Source: Paenilisteria newyorkensis (GTDB lineage Bacteria > Bacillota > Bacilli > Lactobacillales > Listeriaceae). From it: a DNA stretch of 64,000 bases. The notes under the pieces are model-generated. The model was not told the DNA's origin. It was given only the letters and a program-made list of their open reading frames with translations, and made no database searches. Of the stretch, positions 17,538 to 25,116 are shown piece by piece (positions within the stretch are counted from its first letter, which is position 1; the number at the start of each line of letters is the position of its first letter). The stretch is taken from contig NZ_JNFB01000012.1 of NCBI RefSeq assembly GCF_000766145.1, positions 471,769-535,768 of the forward strand, in the 5' to 3' direction. The position numbers and the translations under genes are program-made.

Positions 17538-18299
17538 ATGGATATATCGGTTTGGGGAGAATACGTGTGGGTCTTTTTAATTCTGATTGTACTAGAGGGT
17601 GTACTTTCGGCGGATAATGCGGTGGTTATGGCCGTTATTGTTAAAAAGTTGCCACATGAACAGCAGCGCAAAGCCTTGTTTTATGGGCTGGTTGGGGCAT
17701 TTGTTTTCCGACTGATTGCGATGCTTATTATTTCATACTTAGTTAATTTTTGGGAAATACAAGCGATTGGTGCGATGTACTTACTTTATTTAGCGATTAA
17801 GCATATTTGGGATAAGAACAAGGGCAAGGATAAAGAGGAAAAAGAAGAGAAAGAGGCGAAACCAACGTCCTTCTGGGGAACTGTTGCGCGCGTGGAGCTG
17901 ACGGATATTGCGTTTGCACTTGATTCGATGCTTGCCGCGGCCGCTTTAGTTGTGACATTGCCAGCACTCGGAACATATGAAATTGGTGGCATGAATGCAG
18001 GCCAGTTTACCGTGATGTTCTTAGGTGGTTTGGCAGGTTTGATTGTGATTCGTTTTGCAGCGACACAAGTTGTGAAATTGCTGGAGCGTTACCCTACTTT
18101 AGAAACAGCCGCCTTCTTAATCGTTGGTTGGGTTGGGGTGAAAATGGCCGTGATTACATTGGCGAACCCGCAAGTAGGCATTTTACCAGAGAGTTTTCCA
18201 GACTCAGCAGGGTGGGAAATCACCTTTTGGGCGGTCATGATTATTCTCGGTTTAGGTGGTTATATTATTGCTAGAAAAAAAGAGAAACAAAAGGGATAA
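17538..18299 (+). CDS. TerC family membrane protein (second copy)
   Basis: A 253-residue paralogue of the preceding gene with the same SADNAVVMAV and FALDSMLAAAA motifs and the same seven-helix pattern, so a tandem duplication is likely. The middle loop is rich in Lys/Glu. It has no riboswitch of its own: the 120-base gap holds only a terminator and a possible weak promoter, so its control may differ from the first copy. ATG 17538 follows GGTGGGGTG; GTG 17532 is inside that site. The potassium transporter gene starts four bases after the stop, indicating cotranscription. Matches lmo0991-lmo0993 order (from memory). Confidence 0.88.
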   Translation: MDISVWGEYVWVFLILIVLEGVLSADNAVVMAVIVKKLPHEQQRKALFYGLVGAFVFRLIAMLIISYLVNFWEIQAIGAMYLLYLAIKHIWDKNKGKDKEEKEEKEAKPTSFWGTVARVELTDIAFALDSMLAAAALVVTLPALGTYEIGGMNAGQFTVMFLGGLAGLIVIRFAATQVVKLLERYPTLETAAFLIVGWVGVKMAVITLANPQVGILPESFPDSAGWEITFWAVMIILGLGGYIIARKKEKQKG

Positions 18300-18303
18300 C
18301 TAT

Positions 18304-19683
18304 ATGATTGGCGGGAAATCGCGGCGAGGAAGAGCGCGTGCAAGGATGTCCAGGCTAACGCCGATTCAAGTCATCATCACGTTCTACTTCCTATCGATTA
18401 CGTTTGCGACAGCACTCCTTAGTATGCCATTCACACAAAAACCTGGCGTCAAAATTCCATTCATCGATACGCTATTTACGGCGGCGAGCTCGGTGAGTGT
18501 GACCGGTTTGGCATCGGTGAACGTCGGCGAGTCCTACAGCCGTGCGGGAATCTGGGTTTTGATGGGGATTTTCCAAGTCGGTGGACTCGGCGTGATGATG
18601 CTGAGTACGTTCTTCTATCTTGTGCTGAAACGCCGCGTTGGCCTGCGACAGCGTCAGTTAATTATGACGGATACGAATCAGTTTTCGATGAGCGGTATGG
18701 TTCGGATGCTACGCGAGATTCTCGTTTTGATTTTCGGTATTCAAATTATCGGCGGACTAATTCTTGGGATTTATTTCATCCCATTTTATAATGGCGATGT
18801 CGGCGAGGCGATGTTCCAGGGACTATTTAACTCGGTTTCCGCGGTGACGAATGCGGGCGTGGATATTACCGGATACTCGCTGACGCCGTTCGTAAATGAT
18901 TATTTCGTCCAATTTATCACGATTTTACTCATTATTGCCGGCGGGATAGGATTCCCAGTGTTAATTGAAGCACGCCGATTCCTATTTGAAAAAAATACGC
19001 TGATCCCGTTCCGCTTTTCTCTTTTTGTAAAAGTGACGACGGTGACCTATATGGCGCTACTTGTGATTGGCGGATTGCTGATTTGGGCGATGGAAAGCCA
19101 ACATTATTTCAAAGGAACGTCCATTGATGAAGGCTTCTTTAACTCGATGTTCTTATCAGCGACCTCTAGAAGTGCCGGCCTGTCAACAATTGATACATCC
19201 GCATTGACAGATCCGACGCTGCTCGTGGTTTCGGCATTGATGTTCATCGGAGCATCGCCGAGTTCAGTCGGTGGTGGAATTCGGACGACGACATTCGCGA
19301 TTACGATTTTGTTCCTATATTCTGTGATGCGCGGACGGAATCACATTTACATTTTTGGTCGCGAATTATATCAAGAAGATGTACGTAAAGCGCTTGCTGT
19401 TGCGGTTTTTGCGACATTACTGTGCGTAGGCGCGATCACTATTTTAGGCTATACCGAGCAAGCCGAGCTAATGGCGATTATCGTCGAGGTCTTCTCAGCG
19501 TTCGGAACATGCGGTTTATCCATGGGATTGACGGCCGATTTGAGCCACTTCGGCAAAATTATTATCATCCTGTTAATGTTCATAGGACGCGTTGGGATCA
19601 TGTACATGATGTTATCCTTCCGCACCAAAGATGGTAAGAAAAACGCGATTAGACTGCCAAAAGAGAAAATTATTACGGGGTGA
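18304..19683 (+). CDS. Ktr/Trk-type potassium uptake membrane subunit (KtrB-like)
   Basis: A 459-residue membrane protein of the TrkH/KtrB superfamily, which carries K+ (often Na+-coupled) inward. Four pore repeats with filter glycines are readable: SSVSVTGLASV, SVSAVTNAGVD, ATSRSAGLSTI and VFSAFGTCGLSMG. Each lies between two helices, and length matches KtrB/KtrD. The regulatory KtrA/KtrC RCK subunit is not in the window, as is common for the split Ktr systems of Listeria. ATG 18304 follows AAAGGGAT; an upstream in-frame start would overlap the TerC gene. Ends at a terminator. Confidence 0.92.
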   Translation: MIGGKSRRGRARARMSRLTPIQVIITFYFLSITFATALLSMPFTQKPGVKIPFIDTLFTAASSVSVTGLASVNVGESYSRAGIWVLMGIFQVGGLGVMMLSTFFYLVLKRRVGLRQRQLIMTDTNQFSMSGMVRMLREILVLIFGIQIIGGLILGIYFIPFYNGDVGEAMFQGLFNSVSAVTNAGVDITGYSLTPFVNDYFVQFITILLIIAGGIGFPVLIEARRFLFEKNTLIPFRFSLFVKVTTVTYMALLVIGGLLIWAMESQHYFKGTSIDEGFFNSMFLSATSRSAGLSTIDTSALTDPTLLVVSALMFIGASPSSVGGGIRTTTFAITILFLYSVMRGRNHIYIFGRELYQEDVRKALAVAVFATLLCVGAITILGYTEQAELMAIIVEVFSAFGTCGLSMGLTADLSHFGKIIIILLMFIGRVGIMYMMLSFRTKDGKKNAIRLPKEKIITG

Positions 19684-19714
19684 AAAACGGTTTTTGACTC
19701 CAATATCAAAAAAG

Positions 19715-19742
19715 TGTCAGGACAAGCGTCTGGCATTTTTTT
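19715..19742 (+). terminator. Intrinsic terminator after the ktrB-like gene
   Basis: TGTCAG/CTGGCA stem with one G-U pair, nine-base loop and a run of T. Confidence 0.75.
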
Positions 19743-19838
19743 GTGCCGAGCTCGAGCGCCAAACAAATGCCACGTTTTTCATTTAATTTTAATCTTGATA
19801 TGTTAAAGTTATAAAAAACACGTAAGGAAGTGGCTTTT

Positions 19839-20348
19839 TTGCAGCGAAGATTATCTTGGTTATTTATAGGTATTGCTTTGGCAGTTATTCTTATGCTATT
19901 CATCTCCTCCTCGCAAACCTACGAGCAGCAATCGATGACGTCTAGTTTGGATAGATTGCTAGCCAATAAACCATTTGAAAAGCAATTATCAGCGGTATCT
20001 TTTCACTATGCTGGTTCAGAAATTAGTATTCAAGCGAAGGGTTACAGCTCTTTTATCGAATTCTTCATCCGAAAAGGCGCGCATTTCTTTTCCTATGCTT
20101 TAATGGGATTCAGTTTATTCATGGGATTTGGCGCGTTTATCAAAAGAAAATGGTTGGTCATGGTCTTCAGCGCGGGAATCCCGTTAGCCTACGCGGCGTT
20201 TGACGAGTTTCACCAACTGCTAACAGGTGGCAGAACACCGCTTGTCGAAGACGTCATGCTAGATTTTGCAGGTGCGTTGTTCGGTATACTTCTGGCTTAT
20301 TTTCTCGCCAAATGGCTCATCAAAAAAGATAAAGGGTCTGGGACATAA
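19839..20348 (+). CDS. VanZ family membrane protein
   Basis: A 169-residue protein with an N-terminal membrane segment, a short outside loop and three or four further helices with the VanZ pattern IRKGAHFFSYALMGF and FDEFHQLLTGGRTPLVEDVMLDFAGALFG. VanZ relatives are linked to glycopeptide/lipoglycopeptide tolerance in some hosts, but most have no known function. The start is TTG with AAGGAAG at eight bases; GTG 19830 sits on that site. The stop codon lies inside the left end of repeat element E1 (GGGACATAA), and another VanZ-family gene converges from the other side. Confidence 0.85.
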   Translation: MQRRLSWLFIGIALAVILMLFISSSQTYEQQSMTSSLDRLLANKPFEKQLSAVSFHYAGSEISIQAKGYSSFIEFFIRKGAHFFSYALMGFSLFMGFGAFIKRKWLVMVFSAGIPLAYAAFDEFHQLLTGGRTPLVEDVMLDFAGALFGILLAYFLAKWLIKKDKGSGT

Positions 20349-20547
20349 CTACAAACAAGATAAAATCGCTATACCTTATTTTGGGGTAAGACGAAAATAA
20401 TGCGTTACACAAATCGAGCGAAAGCGTTTGTATTCTGGGGATTTGGTGGAAGCCGGAAGCGGAGCATACTGGTGTATGTGAGAACCGGAAGTCCGCCAAA
20501 TCCCCGGAATGCGAGCGCTTGTCGCCGATTTATTTGGGTTATATCCC
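20340..20547. repeat. Repeat element E1: self-complementary intergenic element
   Basis: A 208-bp element with near-inverted ends GGGACATAAC and GTTATATCCC. A pairable left arm (about 20408-20450) and right arm (about 20492-20533) give about 40 pairs including many G-U. The loop has the small hairpin CATACTGGTGTATG and repeated CCGGAAG. The left arm contains AATCGAGCGAAAGCGTTTG, shared with E3, E6 and E7 and, reversed, E5. The ends include the stop codons of both flanking convergent genes. Confidence 0.88.
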
Positions 20548-21702
20548 AACATCTTTATCTTTTTTCGGTTTGAAGGTACTTACATGTGCGGTATGGCTCA
20601 ACTTTTCATAAAAAAGCTGGCGGTCTTTGGAGAAGAAATTGATGCAAATATGGATGAAAAACATAAATCCTGCAACAAACCCGATTCCAATCACCGTTAG
20701 GAATAGGACTGGCGACAAATGATCAACAAAAAATGGATTTTGCGGGAAGAGAATGATTGCCAGTGTTACATAATAAAGCAGGCCGTTTCGAATCATCAGT
20801 TGCCGTAGTTTCAGGCGTTCTGAATTGGTGGATTTGATGCGGATTTGCACGAGCATTTTTCCGAACGTGCGACCTTTTGTGAACCTAGGTAGGAGCATGA
20901 AGTATAGGAAAACGATCAGAACGAGCCACCAGAGTTGTGTGAATCGCGCGCCACCGTTTGTTTCTAAGTTTTTAAATGGGAGGACATGAATCGCACCGAG
21001 GATTGCGGTGATGACTTCGAGCAGAAACCAGTCGACAAGAAAGGCGATGAGACGGCGTAAATAGCTCACTTGTTTCCCTTGAATGTATGTCATTTCGTCC
21101 ATTTTTGTGCGTGATGGCAGAAGGCTCGTGAACAGTGGGGCAATCGCGAAACCAACGATGCCGCCGAGCGTGTTTAACATCAAATCATCGACGTCGAATA
21201 AGCGGTAAGCATGTGGATAAATGCCGTAAATGCCGGTTAATTGTGTTATTTCAAAAAATAGGGATAGCAAAAAAGAAAAAAGCGTCGTTTTCCAAAAAGG
21301 ATAGCGGAAATAATAGCGTAAATAAATGCCGAATGGGATGACTAGAAGTACGTTAAACACTGGCTGCAAAACAACGGCTTGTGTTAGGGCTGACAAATAT
21401 GTACTAGGATCATTCCAGACGAGTACGGTGTGCCTTAAAAAATCGTGAATAAACTTGAATGGCGTTAATTGTACCGCTGAACCCGTCATTTTTGCGACAT
21501 CACCTGGGTCTGGTAATGGTAGTAGAATAAGTAAAAACGCACACAATAAGTAAAAAATAAACGTGTATAAAACAACATTACGCAAGAAGTTCAGGCCGCC
21601 GAATTTGCGGTATTGATAGATCGCGAATGGTAATGTTAAAATAAACGCGAGAACTGGAAAAACCAGCACGGCGACTTCGATTGGAAATAAATAAGCGTGC
21701 AT
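20539..21702 (-). CDS. VanZ-RDD fusion membrane protein
   Basis: A 387-residue membrane protein. The N-terminal half is VanZ-like (LLPLPD, FFEITQLTGIYGIYPHAYRLFDVDDLMLNTLGG split across helices); the C-terminal half is an RDD domain (SYLRRLIAFLVDWFLLEV, then FTKGRTFGKMLVQIRI). Such fusions are common in Listeria and Lactobacillales, with unknown function. An upstream ATG would precede the AAGGGGG ribosome site, so ATG at 21702 is chosen. The last codons (Gly-Ile-stop) lie within the right end of element E1, so the repeat supplies the C-terminus. Convergent with the shorter VanZ gene. Confidence 0.85.
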   Translation of the reverse strand: MHAYLFPIEVAVLVFPVLAFILTLPFAIYQYRKFGGLNFLRNVVLYTFIFYLLCAFLLILLPLPDPGDVAKMTGSAVQLTPFKFIHDFLRHTVLVWNDPSTYLSALTQAVVLQPVFNVLLVIPFGIYLRYYFRYPFWKTTLFSFLLSLFFEITQLTGIYGIYPHAYRLFDVDDLMLNTLGGIVGFAIAPLFTSLLPSRTKMDEMTYIQGKQVSYLRRLIAFLVDWFLLEVITAILGAIHVLPFKNLETNGGARFTQLWWLVLIVFLYFMLLPRFTKGRTFGKMLVQIRIKSTNSERLKLRQLMIRNGLLYYVTLAIILFPQNPFFVDHLSPVLFLTVIGIGFVAGFMFFIHICINFFSKDRQLFYEKLSHTAHVSTFKPKKDKDVGI

Positions 21703-21741
21703 AAACAAGACCCCCTTACATCTAGAGTACAATAAAAACAC

Positions 21742-21836
21742 AAAAAAGACGAGCCAGAAACACAGCTTCGTTAGTGAAAGTGCGTTTTGGGAGGCGCCCG
21801 ATTCACTAATTATCGCTATATTTTAGACTCGACTTT
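21742..21836 (-). terminator. Long imperfect hairpin, probable terminator of the minus-strand gene
   Basis: Read on the minus strand, AAAAGTCGAGTC pairs with GGCTCGTCTTTT about 95 bases apart. An inner TTAGTGAA/TTCACTAA pair and a GC-rich loop lie between, and the outer stem ends in a T-run. The architecture (outer arms, inner arms, loop) recalls the E elements, but I find no clear sequence match to them. Confidence 0.55.
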
Positions 21837-21852
21837 TGACTTGAAAAGGGTA

Positions 21853-22212
21853 TTAATATTTAGGCGATGGTACACGGAAAAGTGCCATTAAGCCGGCAAG
21901 AATGATTAAAATTCCTGATATAATCCAAATCTGGCCCACTACGAAAAACATAATGATACCGATAAGTGTGAGTACGACGCCCCAACCACGTGGACTTTTT
22001 TTGATAAGAAGGGTTGCGATTAAAGCGAGTGCGGACGCAATGACTGTTATCCAACCAAGTGTCGCAATGCTATCCCCAAGTGCCCCATTTAGATACGTGA
22101 ATGTTTGGATGTAGTCCGTGACGTCATTACCGTACGCAATAATCCAAAAACCAGCCACTAAACCAACGATCGAGCCGATTAAACCTAAAACTAATTCTGC
22201 TGTTCTTGACAT
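21853..22212 (-). CDS. Small membrane protein, DUF4064-like
   Basis: A 119-residue protein with about four membrane helices (roughly residues 6-27, 45-65, 75-92 and 94-112) and few polar residues. The pattern MSRTAELVLGLIGSIVG with closely packed glycines resembles the DUF4064 family of small Firmicutes membrane proteins; no role is known. ATG at 22212 follows AGGGGGA at seven bases; a longer reading frame upstream includes that site. Monocistronic on the minus strand. Confidence 0.75.
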   Translation of the reverse strand: MSRTAELVLGLIGSIVGLVAGFWIIAYGNDVTDYIQTFTYLNGALGDSIATLGWITVIASALALIATLLIKKSPRGWGVVLTLIGIIMFFVVGQIWIISGILIILAGLMALFRVPSPKY

Positions 22213-22450
22213 ATTTTTATCCCCCTGTCTGATGGACTCTTTTGTTAGCAAGCTTGTGCTACTGAGAAGAAGTCCTCTAATGTCTCGTATAATAAAATAT
22301 ACGTACAGAGTATTTTACCCCAATTTGAAAAGACTAACCGTTATTTTAAGATTTTGATAGAAAAAATAGTGAATATAACGAAATATGAAGGTATATTTGT
22401 TATCTGGGTTAGAAAATGCTATGTTGGAAAGAGAGATGGAGGAGATGTGT

Positions 22451-22930
22451 ATGCAGCTTTATGTGAATGAAATGGAGTCGCCGCTTGGGAAGTTATATCT
22501 TGGGGTTTCAGAGGTGGCAGTGAAATATATTGCGTATGATGAAGCATCATTTGTCGGTGAAGGGACGGATTTTTCTACAGCGGAAAATGAGATGATGTGG
22601 CAGTTGAAGGCGGAATTGCAAGCGTTTTTTGATGGGGAGATTCAGGCTTTTACGCTACCGCTTGAAGTGAGTGGAACGGATTTTCAGATGCGGGTTTGGC
22701 GGGCGTTGCAGGAGATTCCATATGGGGAGGTCGTTTCGTATAAAGAGATTGCGGAGGTTGCGGGGAGTCCGAAAGCAGTGCGTGCCGTGGGTCAGGCGAA
22801 TCGTGCGAATCCAATTCCAATTATTATTCCGTGTCATCGCGTGATTCAAGCTGGCGGGAAATTAGGTGGTTATAATGGTGATGATGTCGATCGCAAAATC
22901 TGGTTATTGAACCGCGAAATGCCTTTTTAA
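22451..22930 (+). CDS. ogt: Methylated-DNA--protein-cysteine methyltransferase
   Basis: A 159-residue suicide repair protein that moves alkyl groups from O6-alkylguanine or O4-alkylthymine to its own cysteine. The active-site motif PIPIIIPCHRVIQ, the helix-turn-helix PYGEVVSYKEIAEVAGSPKAVRAVGQAN with the arginine finger, and the closing GGYNGD block are visible. ATG 22451 is preferred because GGAGGA lies seven to eight bases upstream; longer reading frames include the site. Matches the position of lmo0996 in the Listeria order (from memory). Confidence 0.93.
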   Translation: MQLYVNEMESPLGKLYLGVSEVAVKYIAYDEASFVGEGTDFSTAENEMMWQLKAELQAFFDGEIQAFTLPLEVSGTDFQMRVWRALQEIPYGEVVSYKEIAEVAGSPKAVRAVGQANRANPIPIIIPCHRVIQAGGKLGGYNGDDVDRKIWLLNREMPF

Positions 22931-22966
22931 ACGTTATCATAAATTTCATGACTCGTTCATAGTTTT

Positions 22967-22992
22967 TTCTTATTTATCGGATAAGATAAGAA
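22967..22992. promoter_or_regulatory. 26-bp near-palindrome, operator candidate
   Basis: Outer arms TTCTTAT and ATAAGAA enclose a further imperfect inner repeat (TTATC/GGATAA), 24 bases before the start of the downstream gene. It could be a repressor operator or an RNA hairpin next to the ribosome site; I cannot decide which. Confidence 0.4.
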
Positions 22993-23015
22993 TAAGTGAA
23001 AGGAGCTGGAATGAA

Positions 23016-23354
23016 ATGAATAATGAGATAGAAACGGCACCGAAGAAGCAAGTGAATAAATGGAAATGGAGTACTATTATTGTAAGCGTAATTTCAGTTG
23101 TAACGATATCATTTATGGGCTTTGCACTATTTAATCAAAATCAGGCTGGAATGAATGGGTCTGGCAATATGTCTAGCAATAATCAGTCGCAGATGGGTGG
23201 TACGGACGAATCATACGGAATGCCGCCAAGTGGTGGACCAAATGGTCAACAAGGAGGGACTTCGGATTCTAGCGGGGATACGGATGCCAATTCAGGCGCG
23301 TCTATGAATCCGGATACAGACTCTTCGACAAGCTCTTCATCTAATTCAATATAA
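23016..23354 (+). CDS. Membrane-anchored low-complexity extracellular protein
   Basis: A 112-residue protein: a short Lys-rich cytoplasmic start, one membrane segment (about residues 20-40), then a 70-residue outside tail almost wholly of Gly, Ser, Asn, Gln, Met, Asp and Pro, with no cysteine. No family recognised; the type II signal-anchor topology suggests a surface-tethered disordered protein. The second of two ATG codons is used (the first meets a stop after one codon), with AAGGAG ten bases upstream. Single gene with a strong terminator. Confidence 0.65.
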   Translation: MNNEIETAPKKQVNKWKWSTIIVSVISVVTISFMGFALFNQNQAGMNGSGNMSSNNQSQMGGTDESYGMPPSGGPNGQQGGTSDSSGDTDANSGASMNPDTDSSTSSSSNSI

Positions 23355-23356
23355 GT

Positions 23357-23390
23357 GAAAAACCACATTCCGCGTTGAATGTGGTTTTTC
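23357..23390. terminator. Bidirectional intrinsic terminator
   Basis: A perfect 14-bp stem GAAAAACCACATTC (23357-23370) with its complement at 23377-23390 and a six-base loop. The built-in A- and T-runs serve both convergent genes. Confidence 0.92.
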
Positions 23391-23395
23391 AATGA

Positions 23396-24094
23396 TTAAC
23401 AGTTACATGAGCCGCCAGAACAACAATCGTCGCCCGCGTCTGATTTATTCAGCATCGTTAGCGGATTCTCTTCGTTCCAAACCTTCGTCAAAACTTCTGT
23501 AAAATTCGCCGCAGGTTGGGCGCCGGAAACGCCGTATTTTTCGTTGATAACAAAGAACGGAACGCCTTGAATGCCAAGGGAAGCGCCGGTTTGTTCATCA
23601 TCGCGAACATCCGCTGCAAAAGCGTCGCTGGCCAGCATATCGAGGACTTCTTTTTTGTCCAGACCAGTTGATGCGGCGATTGTTGCGAGCGTTTCGTGGT
23701 CGCCTAGATTTTTTGATTCGGTGAAATAAGCGTGGAGCAGTGTTTCTTTTAACGTTTCCGCGGCTCTTTTTGTTTTCGCGAATTGGAGTAAGCGGTGGGC
23801 GTCGAATGTATTGGTTGGAATCATCGTATCGAAGTGATAATCCAGGCCGACCGTTTTGGCCTGTGCGCTGACTTGATCGTTCATGCTTTTGGCTTTTTCG
23901 AGCGTCATGCCGTATTTCTCAGCCAGGATCTCGTCCATTGTTTGATCGTATTGAACCGGCGCGTTGGGATCGAGTTCGAAACTGCGATATTCCACCTCTA
24001 CATCCTTGCCAAATTCCTTTAAACCTGCCTCAAAATTACGTTTTCCAATATAACAAAACGGACATGCGAAGTCCGACCAAATTTCTACTTTCAT
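23396..24094 (-). CDS. DsbA-family (FrnE-like) thiol oxidoreductase
   Basis: A 232-residue cytosolic thioredoxin-fold protein of the DsbA/FrnE group. The active site is Cys11-Pro-Phe-Cys14 in WSDFACPFCYIGKR; the helical insertion domain follows, then the cis-Pro loop GIQGVPFFVINEKYGVSGAQP. There is no signal peptide. The protein ends in an unusual cysteine-rich tail, with four Cys in the last ten residues (DDCCSGGSCNC). AGGAGGAA lies before ATG 24094; the frame continues upstream without such a site. The family includes disulfide isomerases linked to oxidative stress; the substrate here is unknown. Confidence 0.9.
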   Translation of the reverse strand: MKVEIWSDFACPFCYIGKRNFEAGLKEFGKDVEVEYRSFELDPNAPVQYDQTMDEILAEKYGMTLEKAKSMNDQVSAQAKTVGLDYHFDTMIPTNTFDAHRLLQFAKTKRAAETLKETLLHAYFTESKNLGDHETLATIAASTGLDKKEVLDMLASDAFAADVRDDEQTGASLGIQGVPFFVINEKYGVSGAQPAANFTEVLTKVWNEENPLTMLNKSDAGDDCCSGGSCNC

Positions 24095-24257
24095 ATGTGT
24101 TCCTCCTAAAAAATAATTTGTGCATCTCTGATCAGTATAGCGTGTGTGGCTGTATAATTCAATCAAGTTGCTTACTATTTGTTAGTGAGGTGAGCAAAGC
24201 AGTTGAGAAAGGGGAGGGAAATGGAGTATCTTTGTATGGTAGAGGAGTGGAACGGGA

Positions 24258-25019
24258 ATGGAGATTTTTCAAGTGAAGGACAAGCTGCCGGACAGTGCGG
24301 AGTCGGCTGTCTTAGTGATTGGCAAGTTTGACGGTGTGCATAAGGGACATCAACATTTGCTAAAACGCGCGAAATCGTTTTGTAAAACTGGTGAGAAACT
24401 CGCGATTGTGTGCTTTTCGCCGCATCCATTGTGGGCGCTAAAAAAAGATCCTAGGTATCGACGTGCGATTACGCCTGGCGTGGAAAAATTTCGTTGGCTG
24501 GCACATTTTGGTGTGGATAAGGTGTACAATATTGGGTTTACAGAAAAGTATGCAGAAACATCGGCGGAAACGTTCATTAGAGAGCATTTGAATGGGTTGA
24601 ACTTGGCGCATATTGTTGTTGGCGAGAGCTTCAACTTTGGCAAAGGACGGGATTCGGATGTCGATTTGCTGATGGATTTGTGTGGTGAGCGTTCGGTTCC
24701 TGTGACGGAAATTCCGTTTGTGCGGGATGGCGCGGATCATAAGGTGAGCTCGACGGATATTCGTGCTGCTTTATATGAGGGGAACTTTGCGGAGGCGGAG
24801 CGTTTGTTGGGGCATCCTTATTTTATCGAAGGGGATGTTCGGACGGAAAATGGGACGCATCTGCTGACAGGGTTGGAGGAGTTTGTGCTTCCGAAGCCAG
24901 GGAAATATCAGGCTTTTGTGGATGGAGAGCGTGCCGAGGTTCAAGTTTTAGAAAATGGGGAAATGAAGATATCGCAACAAGCAGCGCATATACGACTACA
25001 GTTTGACACTGTCCAATAG
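24258..25019 (+). CDS. FAD synthetase without riboflavin kinase domain
   Basis: A 253-residue relative of RibF/RibCF that should convert FMN and ATP to FAD. The nucleotidyltransferase domain is complete: GKFDGVHKGHQHLL (HxGH), CFSPHPL, VVGESFNFGKGR and VSSTDIRAAL (ISSTxIR-type). The C-terminal 70 residues lack the GRxLGFPTAN riboflavin-kinase signature, and the protein is about 60 residues shorter than bifunctional RibCF. Listeria is known to have such a monofunctional second enzyme besides RibCF (from memory, lmo0728). The ribosome site is modest (GAGGAG at ten bases). The stop codon lies inside the terminator stem. Confidence 0.88.
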   Translation: MEIFQVKDKLPDSAESAVLVIGKFDGVHKGHQHLLKRAKSFCKTGEKLAIVCFSPHPLWALKKDPRYRRAITPGVEKFRWLAHFGVDKVYNIGFTEKYAETSAETFIREHLNGLNLAHIVVGESFNFGKGRDSDVDLLMDLCGERSVPVTEIPFVRDGADHKVSSTDIRAALYEGNFAEAERLLGHPYFIEGDVRTENGTHLLTGLEEFVLPKPGKYQAFVDGERAEVQVLENGEMKISQQAAHIRLQFDTVQ

Positions 25020-25032
25020 GATGGTGTTTTTT
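25006..25032 (+). terminator. Terminator overlapping the FAD synthetase stop codon
   Basis: ACACTGTCC/GGATGGTGT nine-pair stem with two G-U pairs, loop AATA and a T-run; the TAG stop lies across loop and stem. Confidence 0.8.
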
Positions 25033-25040
25033 ATGGTGGG

Positions 25041-25069
25041 TTGATTTTCCATGAAAAGGATGTTATACT
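25041..25069 (+). promoter_or_regulatory. Sigma-A promoter
   Basis: TTGATT and TATACT with an ideal 17-base spacer; the operator-like repeat at 25073 would cover the transcription start. Confidence 0.8.
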
Positions 25070-25072
25070 ACG

Positions 25073-25088
25073 TTAGTAAGTTTACTAA
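25073..25088. promoter_or_regulatory. Inverted-repeat operator TTAGTAAGTTTACTAA
   Basis: Seven-base perfect arms TTAGTAA/TTACTAA with two bases between, at about -3 to +13 of the promoter. A partial third copy (TTTACTAAACTACTAAA) follows up to the ribosome site. The spacing suggests a dimeric repressor; the regulator is not evident in the window. Confidence 0.6.
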
Positions 25089-25116
25089 TTTACTAAACTA
25101 CTAAAGGAGAGATACC

